Positions 1 to 10,466 of a DNA stretch of 64,000 nt are shown piece after piece. The number at the start of each line of letters is the position of its first letter. Positions within the stretch are counted from its first letter, which is position 1. The notes below the pieces were generated by a model that worked only from the letters and a program-made list of their open reading frames with translations, searched no databases and was not told the DNA's origin. The DNA is from Marsupella aquatica (taxonomy: Eukaryota > Marchantiophyta), in NCBI GenBank assembly GCA_973895155.1, contig OZ316896.1, positions 4,836,001 to 4,900,000 of the forward strand, given 5' to 3'. The position numbers and the translations under genes are program-made.

Positions 1-1400
1 CAAAACTAGTTAATTAGTCATATTTGTGGTATTATTTATTTAACAGTGTACTTCAAGACTGAAGTGCAATTTTTTTAGTATATATTTTCATCAAGTTTTT
101 TATTTTTTGTGAGGGAACATCTTTTATAAAAAAATGAAGGTTTTTTTTTCATTTTTTCATGATTAAAGTTTATAGCTAGAAATTAAATCTCATCCTAAAC
201 TATCAATTCCCATATTTTAGTGCAGGTGTACCCTCTAAATTTTTGCTAGAATAGATATTTATACTTCCTCTGTTGGGCCACACCATCTTTTAGGCAATGA
301 CATCTTTTATGCAACTACTTATTTTCCACAACATCTTTTATACAATGACATCTTATGTGTGACGCACGGGTGCTGAACACAACCACAATGACTATGGCCG
401 GGATGATACATAACATGCCTCAACAACTTACTACTTCAATCATGAAGCTTTTGTATTTTTGCCACAGCTTGACACATTTTGTCATTTTGACATCTTTTTC
501 TCTCCCCAACATCTTTACATCATTCACCTTGACATGATATTGTTCTAGCTCATCTCAACGTCTTTTCCTCAGCTCTGAAACATCTTTTTTTCTCCTCCAC
601 ATTGTTTTCTCTCCTTGACAAATTTTTCTCATGTCACAATAATTTTCTTACCCCGACATCTTTTTCTCGTTCACCTTGACATTTTTGTGCAACACACGGG
701 CATGGGGCTCGTGCCATATAATTATATAGAGTTACAATTTGCATCCTCACTCTTACAGTACGTCACATACCTTTGACTGAATATATTTATATGTTGATAT
801 AACTCTAAATAAATTAACCTATCATATTCCTATATATGTGGAAACAAAACTGAATTTTACCAAATTATATAGCACAAGGCTCTACAGTCAAATTAAGTAG
901 CCATGTTTTTTGGGTCACTTTCCATTGAAATGATTTTAAAACGTTTACACAATATATCATATACATCTCTTACTTCCCCACTGTCTTACTTCAGACTACT
1001 AACTGTAGGAATAAAGAATTATATCTTATACTCTATGGAAAGGAGCACACCCCGAGTTTTTTCATGATTCATTTCCTTAAATATATTATATATAATTATG
1101 GAGAACCAGACCTGGCTGTATATGAACATAATTCTGTAGACACCTGCATATTGTACAAGTTAGGGTTTGCCTCAAGGTTTGCCCATTATACAAGAGTTTC
1201 CCATCAAATTCTTCCTCATTTAGTACATTAATGCACATGTCCAAGTAGTTTCCTTAATTACCGTTTCAATGTAAGTTAGAGTTTCAGCGCGGGCACCTTT
1301 ATTATGCTACACTACAATCATACATTCAGGCAGGCTGGAGCGTAATCTCCTTCTATGCCATGCAATAAAATCGCTCGGGCAAAATATGTACCCAGGGCCA
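1..1400. other. AT-rich intergenic DNA, no gene seen
   Basis: No credible coding region is visible. The stretch is AT-rich. Between about 440 and 705 it holds a degenerate pyrimidine-rich repeat built on a core like TTGACATCTTTTTCTC, ending in a GC-rich tail (ACACGGGCATGGGGCTCGT) near 688-712. The same repeat type recurs at 4.63-5.3, 31.03-31.48 and 32.0-32.33 kb. Confidence 0.6.
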
Positions 1401-1510
1401 AGTTGGCAGTCAGTCTGAGTTTCAGTGTGCTGCAGCAAAGTATTTGAATGAAGAGAGTTGGCAGTCAGTCTATCTTTCACTGTGTTGAAGCAGAGTATAT
1501 AAAGAGCACA
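1401..1510 (+). promoter_or_regulatory. 55-bp tandem duplication with TATA box upstream of the esterase pseudogene
   Basis: Two imperfect copies of a 55-bp unit start at 1401 and 1456 with AGTTGGCAGTCAGTCT. The second copy carries TATATAAAG at about 1496-1504, whereas the first has the non-TATA form AAGTATTTGAA at the same place. The box lies about 220 bp before the ATG at 1722, a reasonable distance for a plant core promoter with a 5' UTR. That it drives the esterase gene is inference. Confidence 0.45.
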
Positions 1511-1721
1511 GGGCTTCATTCAGTTTCACTCGATCTAGATCTGTCCTCATTGGTTTGTTCGTTTGCCTCTATATCTATAGCGGGATCTATACTCAGTCTG
1601 CCCTGCCTGCAAAGGCTTGAATCACAGCTCTTGGAGTTGGAGAGTTGGAGCTCAATAATGTGAACAGTTCTGATCATTGATGTGAAGACTTCCTCCCCCT
1701 TTACAGCTCTCGATCGTCACC

Positions 1722-3367
1722 ATGACACGTAATTCATTTTTCTCGGTACCGTTCTCTTCTACAGTACTAGTAGTGTGCATCGCATGTCTGAGTGTTCTAG
1801 TAGCGGACGGGTCTGCTCCTCCAAGCCTTACAGCAAGCCTTGATTATGGCACCTTCCAAGGAGCATACTCATCAACTTATAACATCAGCTATTGGATGAA
1901 GATTCCGTTTGCTGCGCCACACTGGGCGAAAATAGGTTCAGAGCGCCGCAACCACCGATTCCAATCTCGAGCGGGACGTATGATTCTAGTCAAAGCTACG
2001 ATTTCTGCACACAGAGAACAGATGGTGGCACAGAAGACTGCCTTTATCTTGGACTCTACTCCCGGCCCTGAGATCCTGCACAACCTCTTCGCCCAGTCGT
2101 AGTGAACTTTTACGGAGGCGGCTTCATCGAAGGTGGCGGCTCCTTCACAGTCCCGCCAGTTGGATACCCAATACTCAACATCTCGTCATCGAGCGACATC
2201 ATCTTTGTACACCCCAATTATCGGGTCAACGCATTTGGCTTCCTTCCTGGCAAGCAAATCGCATTGGATCCAATGTCAGACCTTAACGTTGGTCTCCTCG
2301 ACCAGCAAGCAGCCCTGCAATGGATTCAGAAATACATCCAGCACTTTGGTGGCGACCCTACCAACGTCAGCATTTGGGGTCACTCTGCAGGCGGTGGCAG
2401 CGTTGTGGCGCAAGTTATAGCCAACGGCGGCCACACGTCTCCACCTCTTTTCACAAAAGCGCTGGGCTTGAGTCCCTACTGGCCGAAGACATATCGCTAT
2501 GATGCACCAGAAGCGCAATCAATCTACGAAACTTTTGCGAGCCGTGCTGGCTGCCTTGGAAACAACTCTCTAGCCTGTCTCAAGGCTGCAGACATCAAGA
2601 CTTTGAGGACAGCTGCACTGTATATTTCGGAGAGCCACAAATACAGAACAAGCTCGTTCACCTGGGCTCCCGTTATTGGCGATTCATTCCTCCCTCAGCC
2701 CCTGTCGCAAGCATCCCGAAACGGGGACTATAATATCAACTTCGGTTTCGGGATGTACAGCACCTTTGAAGGCGAGGAGTTCATCCCCCCTGGCTTAAAC
2801 TCATCCACTAACGTTGGCACCCCACCTTTTAATTCTTCACTGGCATCATTCCAGAGCTGGCTTAGAGGTTTCCTCCCAGGGTTCTCAGATACGAGTCTCC
2901 AGTTGGTCGAGGACATCTATCAAGCCAACGACACAGCAGAGGTTACAGGCTCATACCAAAGCACTTACCTTCAAGCACAGTTCATCTACAGGGACCTCGT
3001 CTTCGCGTGTCCTGCATATTGGCTCTCTTCCGGGGCCCATGGAGCCGGCTATATAGGCCAATATGCAATTCCGCCTGCTCTTCACACCAGTGGTACCCAG
3101 TTTTGGACTACTGTGAATCCTGAGATTCAGCGAAGTACTGATGTCACGTATCAAGGATACATTGGCGCTTTTGCGGGCTTTTTTGAGACAGGAGATCCCA
3201 ACGCGCATAAGCTTACAAATACCAGTGTTCTAGGGGTGCCTGACATTAGTGTGACTCATGAGGAGTGGGTAGTGCTGCCTAGGGGAGAATTTGGAAATGT
3301 GTTTCTCGGCATGCTAGGACAGAGGTGTGATTTCTGGAGGAACATAGCAGCGGGGGTGCCTCTCTAA
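1722..3367 (+). pseudogene. fungal-type B carboxylesterase pseudogene (secreted alpha/beta hydrolase)
   Basis: An intronless coding region for a type B carboxylesterase/lipase, which would hydrolyse carboxylic esters outside the cell. It opens at ATG 1722 with a signal peptide: a hydrophobic run at residues 12-29, then a small-residue cleavage zone. The middle carries the oxyanion-hole stretch NFYGGGF (2102), the NYRVNAFG core, and the nucleophile elbow GHSAG with Ser codon near 2384. Several N-x-S/T sites fit secretion. The family usually has about 530-560 residues, and the remnant is that long overall. It is broken twice. A one-base loss near 1913-1917 shifts the frame just after the KIPFAAP motif, and an in-frame TGA at 2069-2071 follows in the restored frame, probably from a Trp codon. 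The style is that of ascomycete esterases, so ancient transfer from a fungus is likely (inference). Assembly error in an intact gene is the alternative. Confidence 0.8.
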
Positions 3368-6300
3368 GGGCGGGAACCGTACGTGAGGACTTCAGGTTTC
3401 ATGCGCATGGGGTATGACGGTCACAATAGATTCTTGATCAAGACTTGCATCTCTCAAACCTTTGCTACTCAATCTCTAAGTAGTGAGGAAGTCCTGTAGG
3501 ATATCACCGGGTCTGAACGTTGTTATGATGTCCGCTAATAAATTAACTCCAGTATTATGCGTGTCAGTTTTATTCAATTACTCAATTGCAAAAAACAATT
3601 TCTTGACTCGATCCTTTGTCTCCAAATCAATGCATCCACTTCATTCGGGACTTCATTATGACTTCCTCTAACTCGATATATCAGTATATATATCAGTACT
3701 CCACTAGCTACAACAAGAGACCCTTGTAGCTAGTTTATCTATTCACTATAATATACAATCTCGCCTTTTTGTGCTCCTCCTCTGTTTACAAAATCAGCTT
3801 TGGGAGGGAACTCATTATGACCCTTGGATAAAGCTTAAATTTCCCTACCCCTCAGATCTGTGTAAGGAAGAATAAAAGAGTATGTTATAGCTAAAAGAGT
3901 ATGTTCTAGCATGAGGCACGGATGGGCTTCCATCCATACCTAGACTCATACACTAACATCCAGAAAAAAGTCATTGGGAAGTGAACGTGAATTGACATGT
4001 GGCTATATTGAGTAGGTGGGCCTGACAAGAAAATGTAAGTAGACCCCACATTACATTTGGACACATGATTGCCCCATTCAAGTAAACTAAAGACAGAGAA
4101 CAATACAAATTAAGTTGTGAGTTCACAATGGATTATCTATAGGAAAGTGAAAAAAAAATTTAAGTCTATTAGGAGTAGATCAAGAAAAGTTATTTTTTCT
4201 ATTCTCTATATGAAATATTGTTTCCAAGTTACATTAACACTCAATCCTAATTTATTTTTTTGCAATAACCTTAATGGCCAACAATGAAATGGCCACAGTG
4301 ATAATTGATTGTAACAATGAAATGGCTATAATGACAATTGTGCAATGCACGGGCAATGTGTTTGTATATATGTCATATATTAAATCTCATTGTACAAAAC
4401 TATCCCATCTCAAAGCTTTTATGCAATTGACAAAGGTGATAAAGGAAAGAACAAATCAGTACCCATGGAAGGAAAGAAAGGGAGGAGGGCACAAAAGAGG
4501 AGCAAAAAAAAGAAGGAATTTCTCTCTCAGTAGAGGGCGACCACACTTGACCCGTGACACCCCACCCACTGCCCCCCGTCTTGCGTTCCCTCCACGCTCT
4601 TCCCCTCGCCCACACCATTGTTTTCACAATAACACCTTGGGACATGCTTTGCCTCGACTTGATAAATTTTCTCACCTTGACATGTTTTTTTCATCTTGAC
4701 ATCTTTTTATCTCTTTAACGTCTTTTTCTAACCTTGACATATTTTTCTCATTTTCACATCTTTTCTCTCCTTGCATCTTTTCCTCAGCTCAATTGAGACC
4801 TCAATGTCATTTTCACATTGACATTATTTTCTCACCTCGATAACCTTCCTCTCTTTTACATCTTTTACTCACCTCAACATCATTTTGTCATTTTCACATC
4901 TTCTTCTCTCATTGACATGATTTCCTCACCTTAATATCATTTTTCCACCTTGACATCTTTTCTTTCATTGACATCTTTTCTCACCTTGACATTGTTTCTT
5001 ACACCTTGATATCTTTTCCTCTCCTCGACATCTTTTCCTCCCCTTGACATCTTTTTCTCTCTTCATATCTTTTTTCTCCTCGACATCTTTTGCTCACCTT
5101 GATATCTTTTGCTAGCCTCAAAATCCTTTCTTTCCTCAACTTTTCTATCACTTTGACATCTTTTCTCTCCTCAACATCTTTGCTCACCTCAACATCTTTT
5201 ATCACCTCGACACCTTTTTCTCTCTTTGACAACTTTTATCACCTCAACATCTTTTCTCTCCTCGACATCTTTTATCACCTCGACATCTTTCGTGCATTGG
5301 GCTATGTATATATCAAATGCTGGCTTGAATAGTTGCAGTTAAGTATTACTGGACATTTGGAAGTTAAGTGGTGGCTGAATAAGGAGGGCAGATGTAAAGC
5401 TATTACCACCCACACTACAAAACTGTCAAGTCATTGGGTATTAAATCAAATTTTATCCTACCTTATTATGTGGCTGGGACATTTAAGAGGTTATTTGGTA
5501 TTGGTGTCCTAAAATCCTACTTAGTTACAAGAAGAAAAACCCTTACTAGTGACTTGTATTTTCCCTTGGTAATAAGTGTATTTTTTTGCCAATTCTCTTG
5601 TAGTTCATATTGGAGTACGTAAACTTATCTACAAGCACCAACATCAAACTAGATAAAAGTTCCATATAATAGGGTCAATTTAATTTCGTACCCGTGGAGA
5701 CAATTTTGACTTGTGTATCTAGCGCAACTCCACACAGGTCCAAGTGACTTGTGCAGATTTGTGGTCAGAACCAGGGAGGAGATTTTCTGATGGAACAGAT
5801 TGTACGTGGCACGTTTGACACCTCTGTTGTATATTCCATATATGAGTCAAAATTGAAGCCTAGTTTAGTTTGAGTAGTAAGCTGGTGTAGCGATCAATGA
5901 AGTAAGCTCCCGAGTAAGCTTGAGTAGCGATCTTTGATATTGGTTATTAACAGGCTCAGTCTCATAAACCAGAACTGTACGTACATACGTCTTCTCGGAC
6001 AAGATTCTGGTTGGTGATCGAGTAAGGATCCCGGTAAGGATTAAGCTTGGCTGACATGATGCAGTTGAATAGTGACTGGCAATTCTCCCAATTAAAAAGT
6101 TGGATTTACGTACTTCCAGCTACAGTAGATATATAGGATTCATTGCAAAGGTAGGCCACATAGGATTAAAATTAGAGACCAAATAGAACTGTAACATTAG
6201 GCCAGACTAGAATCGTAACGGTAGGTCATAATCCTATCGGTAGGCATACAATTCTCGGGAGGCCATAATCCTATCGGTAACAAATAATTAACCTACATAA

Positions 6301-6520
6301 CCCGTACTCCTTTGCGTGTTACTAGTTTGACGTCGTAAGTCGCACATGCGTATACATGTTAACTATTCGTCATTTCGTAGTAGTTTTAGTTCTGTGGTCA
6401 GTAGTCACTCGTCTCGCTGTAATACTCACTGGTTACCGTGGCTATTTTTGTTGGAAATCACCCGTCAGATCTACTTCTCAATCTTGCCAGTTAGTCGACG
6501 TATAGGACAGAACTAGTCCC
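3368..6520. other. intergenic, repeat-bearing, no gene seen
   Basis: No supported coding sequence. The notable content is the pyrimidine-rich array at 4630-5300 (listed separately). The remainder is AT-rich spacer; the short ORFs inside it are low-complexity translations of the repeat. Confidence 0.55.
4630..5300. repeat. polypyrimidine minisatellite-like array (ACATCTTTT core)
   Basis: About 40 degenerate units of 15-20 bp following the pattern CTCACCTTGACATCTTTT, with variants in the spacer (CTCCTCGACATC, TCACCTCAACATC). The array ends with CATCTTTCGTGCATTGGGCTATG (truncated here), and the motif GCAATGCACGGGCA occurs just upstream near 4343. The same combination, array plus GCACGGGCATTGGGCTAG-like tail, occurs at three other places in the window, so this is a dispersed family rather than a local expansion. 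Confidence 0.7.
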
Positions 6521-6528
6521 CTTGAATG

Positions 6529-6950
6529 ACAGCTGGAATTGTTAGGGCATTAGCTCCCGGCGGTGAGTCGCCCGGGCTGTAGGAATCATACATGCATGTA
6601 TAAGAACCGGGTTCGTGCGGTTCATTTGATATGTCAATCATATTGTGGCAATTCCAACATGGACAGTATCAGAGCCTGCGGTTCGATCTGATTGGGATCT
6701 CGTGTTGCAATAATTGAGATAGTGTTGTAAGTTTCGGTAGAGTTCTGGTTGAGTCACTTAGAATTAACAGTAGCACATGTGCATGTTTCTTTAGTGTAGA
6801 ACAAGTGAGTACCATTGAAGGTCATCGAGTTTTAGTATCAAACTAAGTACTGACTCTCTAGAAACACATCTAGGAAGTCCGTGCAGCGATGGCGACCGTC
6901 AAAGAGGTTCCAGAGGGTATATATGAAACCAGCTGATTCTTCTAACTAAT
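6529..6950 (+). mobile_element. Copia-type LTR retrotransposon 5' remnant (short LTR, PBS, start of gag?)
   Basis: A segment at about 6529-6651 begins with TGGAATTGTTAGG and ends with CAATTCCAACA, so it has inverted ends like a Copia LTR. It is followed at once by TGGACAGTATCAGAGCC, close to the initiator-Met-tRNA primer site TGGTATCAGAGC typical of plant Copia elements. An ATG at 6889 opens a short frame that stops after about 15 codons. No second LTR, protease, integrase or RT was seen downstream, so this is a truncated or very small (TRIM-like) element. Confidence 0.45.
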
Positions 6951-7175
6951 TCTTGATCTGGTCGATGCAACTTTTCAGAAGAGAAAAATTGTGGGCGGCC
7001 GTGGACCCCAGCTGCAGCAAAGTCGCTGCGGTATCTAGTGGAGAGGAGGACTAGCTGACCAGACTTCAACTATACAAGATGCATATATTGACAATAGCAC
7101 TATTAGAAATACAGCCGCTTTCAGGTCATTATATATTGACCAAGACCTACTTCTAGAGGCCCAAAAGTTTATACA

Positions 7176-7987
7176 GTGGAGCTCACGTACTGTCCCATCG
7201 TTTCCTACCTCAGCCCGAGTGATTGTGCTTGAGGCTAGCTCTGTAAAATGTGTTAAGCAGCACCAACTCCGGATTTAATTTTGTCTCAGTTTTGTAATAG
7301 ACATTCACAAGATGACTTGCAACCTTAATTTTGAATAGCGGGGGCGATCCATTGTGATTTTCAGGTGTGCTTCGCTTTTGATCCAAAGTAAGCACTAAAC
7401 GTACCCAAATTAATTATCGATCGATCAAGTCTATATATGGCTAGAAGAACTGCAGTAGGTACCTGATGGGAAAGAGAGAGCAAAAACAAAACAAGACCAG
7501 TGCGAAACAAACGACTGAAATGAAGAAGCTAGTAAACGGTTGGAAAGTAACAACCTGCAGTCCACCAAGCCACGGAATAGAGCCAACAATACATTAACAA
7601 AATTAATGTAGCTAGCGCCGAGAGAGCTAGGATCAGCAAGAAAATTGTAATATGCGGATGATAGTAACTGATTCTTCCTTACATACTGTGAAAGAACGGG
7701 AGGGAAGTACTGAGAATTAGTGGGAAGATGGAGCGAAGCCCCGGGCACAAACACTGTTATTACGTACGTCCTAGCTAGTGACAAATCGTAACGGACCAGG
7801 TAAATGCCAACTAGCTTAGAAGTCGACTCTGGCTGAAGCTGAAAACCCTAAAAGGGACAGCGGAGTGCTGAACACTGACCACCAATCACTTTAAACACGT
7901 GGCATATGTTGAGGAAATGAGAAGGCTGGTTCGATCAGGCCCAAATTAACCAATCCAACTGACAAAAGACGTACTAGCAATCACTGA
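7176..7987 (-). pseudogene. inverted partial copy of the G3BP-like gene 5' region
   Basis: Reading the minus strand from 7987 downward gives a near copy of 8283-9065 on the plus strand. Shared landmarks are AATTTGGGCCTGATCGA, GCCACGTGTTT, the GTATATACC-like and CTGCAGTTCTTCTAGCCATATATAG leaders (partly), and the beginning of an NTF2-type domain (VASHLVNVYY, LNPELVL, FYRAS) at 7395-7210. Homology fades near 7176-7190, just after the first NTF2 helices. No RRM or Glu-rich tail follows, so this copy cannot encode a full protein. It also carries small indels relative to the other arm. Confidence 0.75.
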
Positions 7988-9065
7988 CTATCCATCGTTG
8001 TCGTTTATTTCGATCCATCCATATCCATCCATGTATGTGACTCGCTCGTCTGGTCGGGCCTACTGCACGCTATCTATCAAATCACCAGCCGTACAACCTT
8101 AGAGTTAATCTGCTAGATCTGTGTCGCTCTCCCTCTATTTCAACCTGTCTTGGGCCGGGCTCATCCAATCTAAAATATATCTGACAGCTTTGACCAGAAC
8201 CATTTATAATCGTTAATTAGTCAGGTCAGCTGGGCCTCCGGTTAGCCGTGGCTCCGATCCTGGTACGTTAGACATTTTACAGTCGGTGATTGCTAGACGT
8301 CTTTCGTCAGTGAGATTGGTTTAATTTGGGCCTGATCGATCGAACCAACCATCTCATCTCCTCAACATATATATGCCACGTGTTTCAAAGTGATTGGTGG
8401 CCAGTGTTCAGCGCTCCACCTGAACTTGTCCCGTTAAGGGTTTTCAGGCAGTGTCAACTTCTAGGTTGCCATGTACGTACCTGGTCCGTTACAATTTGTC
8501 ACTAGCTAGCACGTACCAACAGGGTTTGTCCCCCGGGTCATTCTCCATACTTCCCTCCCGTCCTTTCACAGTATTTAAGGAAGAATCAGGTACTATCATC
8601 CGCATATTCCAAATCTTGTTCTTGTTGATCCTAGCTCTCTCGGCGCTACATTTTGTTGTTGGCTCTAGCTATTCCGTGGCTTGGTGGACTGGTTGTTACT
8701 TTCCAACCCTTTAATTTACTAGCTTCTTCCTTTCACTCGTTTGTCTTCGCACTGGTATATATACAGGTTTAGTTTTGTTTTTGCTCTCTCTTTCCCCGGC
8801 CATCACCTACTGCAGTTCTTCTAGCCATATATAGACTCGATCGCTTGGGTGCGTTTAGTGCTTACTTTGGATCACTTCAAAAGCGAAGCACACGTACCTG
8901 AAAATCGCAATGGAACCTCGCTCTTTGTGGGTGCACCCGCTATTCAACAGGTTGCAAGTCATTTTGTGAATGTCTATTACACAACTTTGAGACAAAATCC
9001 GGAGTTGGTGCTTATCACATTTTACAGAGCCACAAGCACAATCACTCGGGCTGAGGTAGGAAGCG
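7176..9065. repeat. large head-to-head inverted repeat (arms about 0.8 kb, spacer about 295 bp)
   Basis: The left arm is 7176-7987 and the right arm 8283-9065. They are reverse complements over the putative promoter, the leader and the first NTF2 codons of the G3BP-like gene. For example GTGATTGGTGGCCAGTGTTC at 8391-8410 matches the complement of 7872-7891, and both arms carry a GCCACGTG (G-box-like CACGTG) site. Divergence is moderate with scattered indels. A read-through transcript could fold into a long imperfect hairpin. Confidence 0.85.
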
Positions 9066-10466
9066 ATAGATGTCAGTACATGATCTCGAGAATAAGCTCA
9101 AGACTACCGATTTTGGCGGCTACTTTTATACGGATATCTTCACTGTGGACTCTCAAAAATCCCTCATGGGGGGAATACTTGTCAACGTGACAGGCTCAAC
9201 TTCCATGGGGCATAAGAAAAGAAGGGGTTTTGTTCAAACCTTCTTCTTGGTCCCTCAAGAGGTAGGATACTTTGTCCAAAATGACATCTTCCGTTACCTG
9301 GACAGGGAAGAGTACTCTGAGACAATGAGCTTCGAGCCCGCAGCAGCTGATGACTCTGTTGTCTTCCTCTACCCAGAATACCCGGAATCAGGTTCCTCTT
9401 TGTCTCCCAAGCTCCAAGATCAAGAAGTCAATGCGACGCTTATGGTGGACAAAAGTCATAAGTCAAGGGACAATGCAACCCCCCCACCCTGGGTGAAAGT
9501 AGTGGTGGAAGAAATTGTGGGCACTGAGCAGGAAGTGTCACCATTAATCTCTACACCAGATGTGGAGGTTGGGGTGAAGGAAACCGTTAGCTTAGTGGGC
9601 GCCGAGCAGGAGGCCGGGCTAGAATTAAGGGTGCCAGCATCTACACCAGAGATGGAGCTTGCCGCAGAGGAAATAGTCAGGTCGGTGAAAATTGAGAAGG
9701 AGAAGGGAACAACCTCTCCAACAGAGGTCAAGCTTGTAGCCAAGGAAGTCATTACTTCAGCTGGCCACGAGCAAGAAACGACAACAACCTGCAGTACGTC
9801 AGACCTCAGTCTGGTGGCTGCAATGCAAGGTCTACCACCTGAAGAAGATAATATCCAAGAATCAGGGACGCCATTGCAGATTACCGTTATTGACGAGCAG
9901 TTCATCCCAGTTATGGTCCCTGATCCCTCAGCTGATCAGACGTTGGAAGAAGTTCCAAAGAGATTTGACCATTCTTGGAGCTATGCATCTGTTTTAAGGG
10001 TGAAGGAGGTTGCAAGATCTACTTTCCCAAGCACCCCATCAGCTACTTCGTCGACATCTACCACAGGACCCCGAGTGCATCACTCTCAAGCTTCACATTC
10101 GCATCTTCCCAGAGTCTTCACCACTTCCCAGCGTCTGCTCGACAAGTTGAAGAAAATTTCGTCTTCTGCCGTTGATGAACAGACTGTCTATATCAAGAAT
10201 CTGCCAGTAGGCACCTCCACTTCTGAGTTGGAAGTCGAACTTAGACAGTTTGGCTCATAAACGCTGGAGGGGTGACCCTAAAGGGCCAAAACGATGGAGT
10301 ATGCTATGCATTTGCTCAGTTCAAAGATAGTGCTTCGGCCAATGCTGCAATTGAGTCGTCACCTATATCCTTTGGTGGCCGTCCTGTTTACATTTGCAAG
10401 AAGAGATCAGCGTCCAGAACAGAAGGGGTCAGGCCTGGTCATGGCCCCGGAAGAAGGGGGCAGTGA
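8849..10466 (+). pseudogene. G3BP-like NTF2-RRM stress-granule RNA-binding protein, frameshifted
   Basis: Plant Ras-GAP SH3-binding (G3BP) proteins bind RNA and join stress granules. The order here matches: an NTF2-like domain at about 8932-9330 (VASHFVNVYY, QNPELV, FYRATS, then GYFVQNDIFRYLD), an acidic low-complexity middle with repeated E-V-E-E-I segments, the conserved SWSYASVLRVKE motif near 9976-10011, and an RRM from about 10180 (TVYIKNLPVGTS = RNP2, then CYAFAQFKD = RNP1). Two frame breaks are visible. One is near 9063-9070, inside NTF2, where the frame changes just after a GSDR stretch. The other is near 10252-10262, inside the RRM, where a TAA ends the 396-residue central frame and the rest of the RRM continues in another frame to 10466. 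It has no introns, unlike most family members, so it may be a retrocopy. A shortened protein starting at 9070 cannot be excluded. Confidence 0.75.

Noticed and set aside
1722-2102. Frame change in the esterase explained by an intron
   Set aside because: Homology continues without gap across the shift (KIPFAAP then LGENRF in the next frame), so a one-base loss is simpler; no usable GT-AG pair fits.
4999-5332. Lys/Glu-rich and Ser/Leu-rich ORFs in the pyrimidine array
   Set aside because: They are direct translations of the ACATCTTTT repeat in several frames; no gene support.
9046-9085. A short intron to repair the G3BP NTF2 frame
   Set aside because: The only GT-AG pairs nearby would make an intron under 35 nt, below plant splicing limits.
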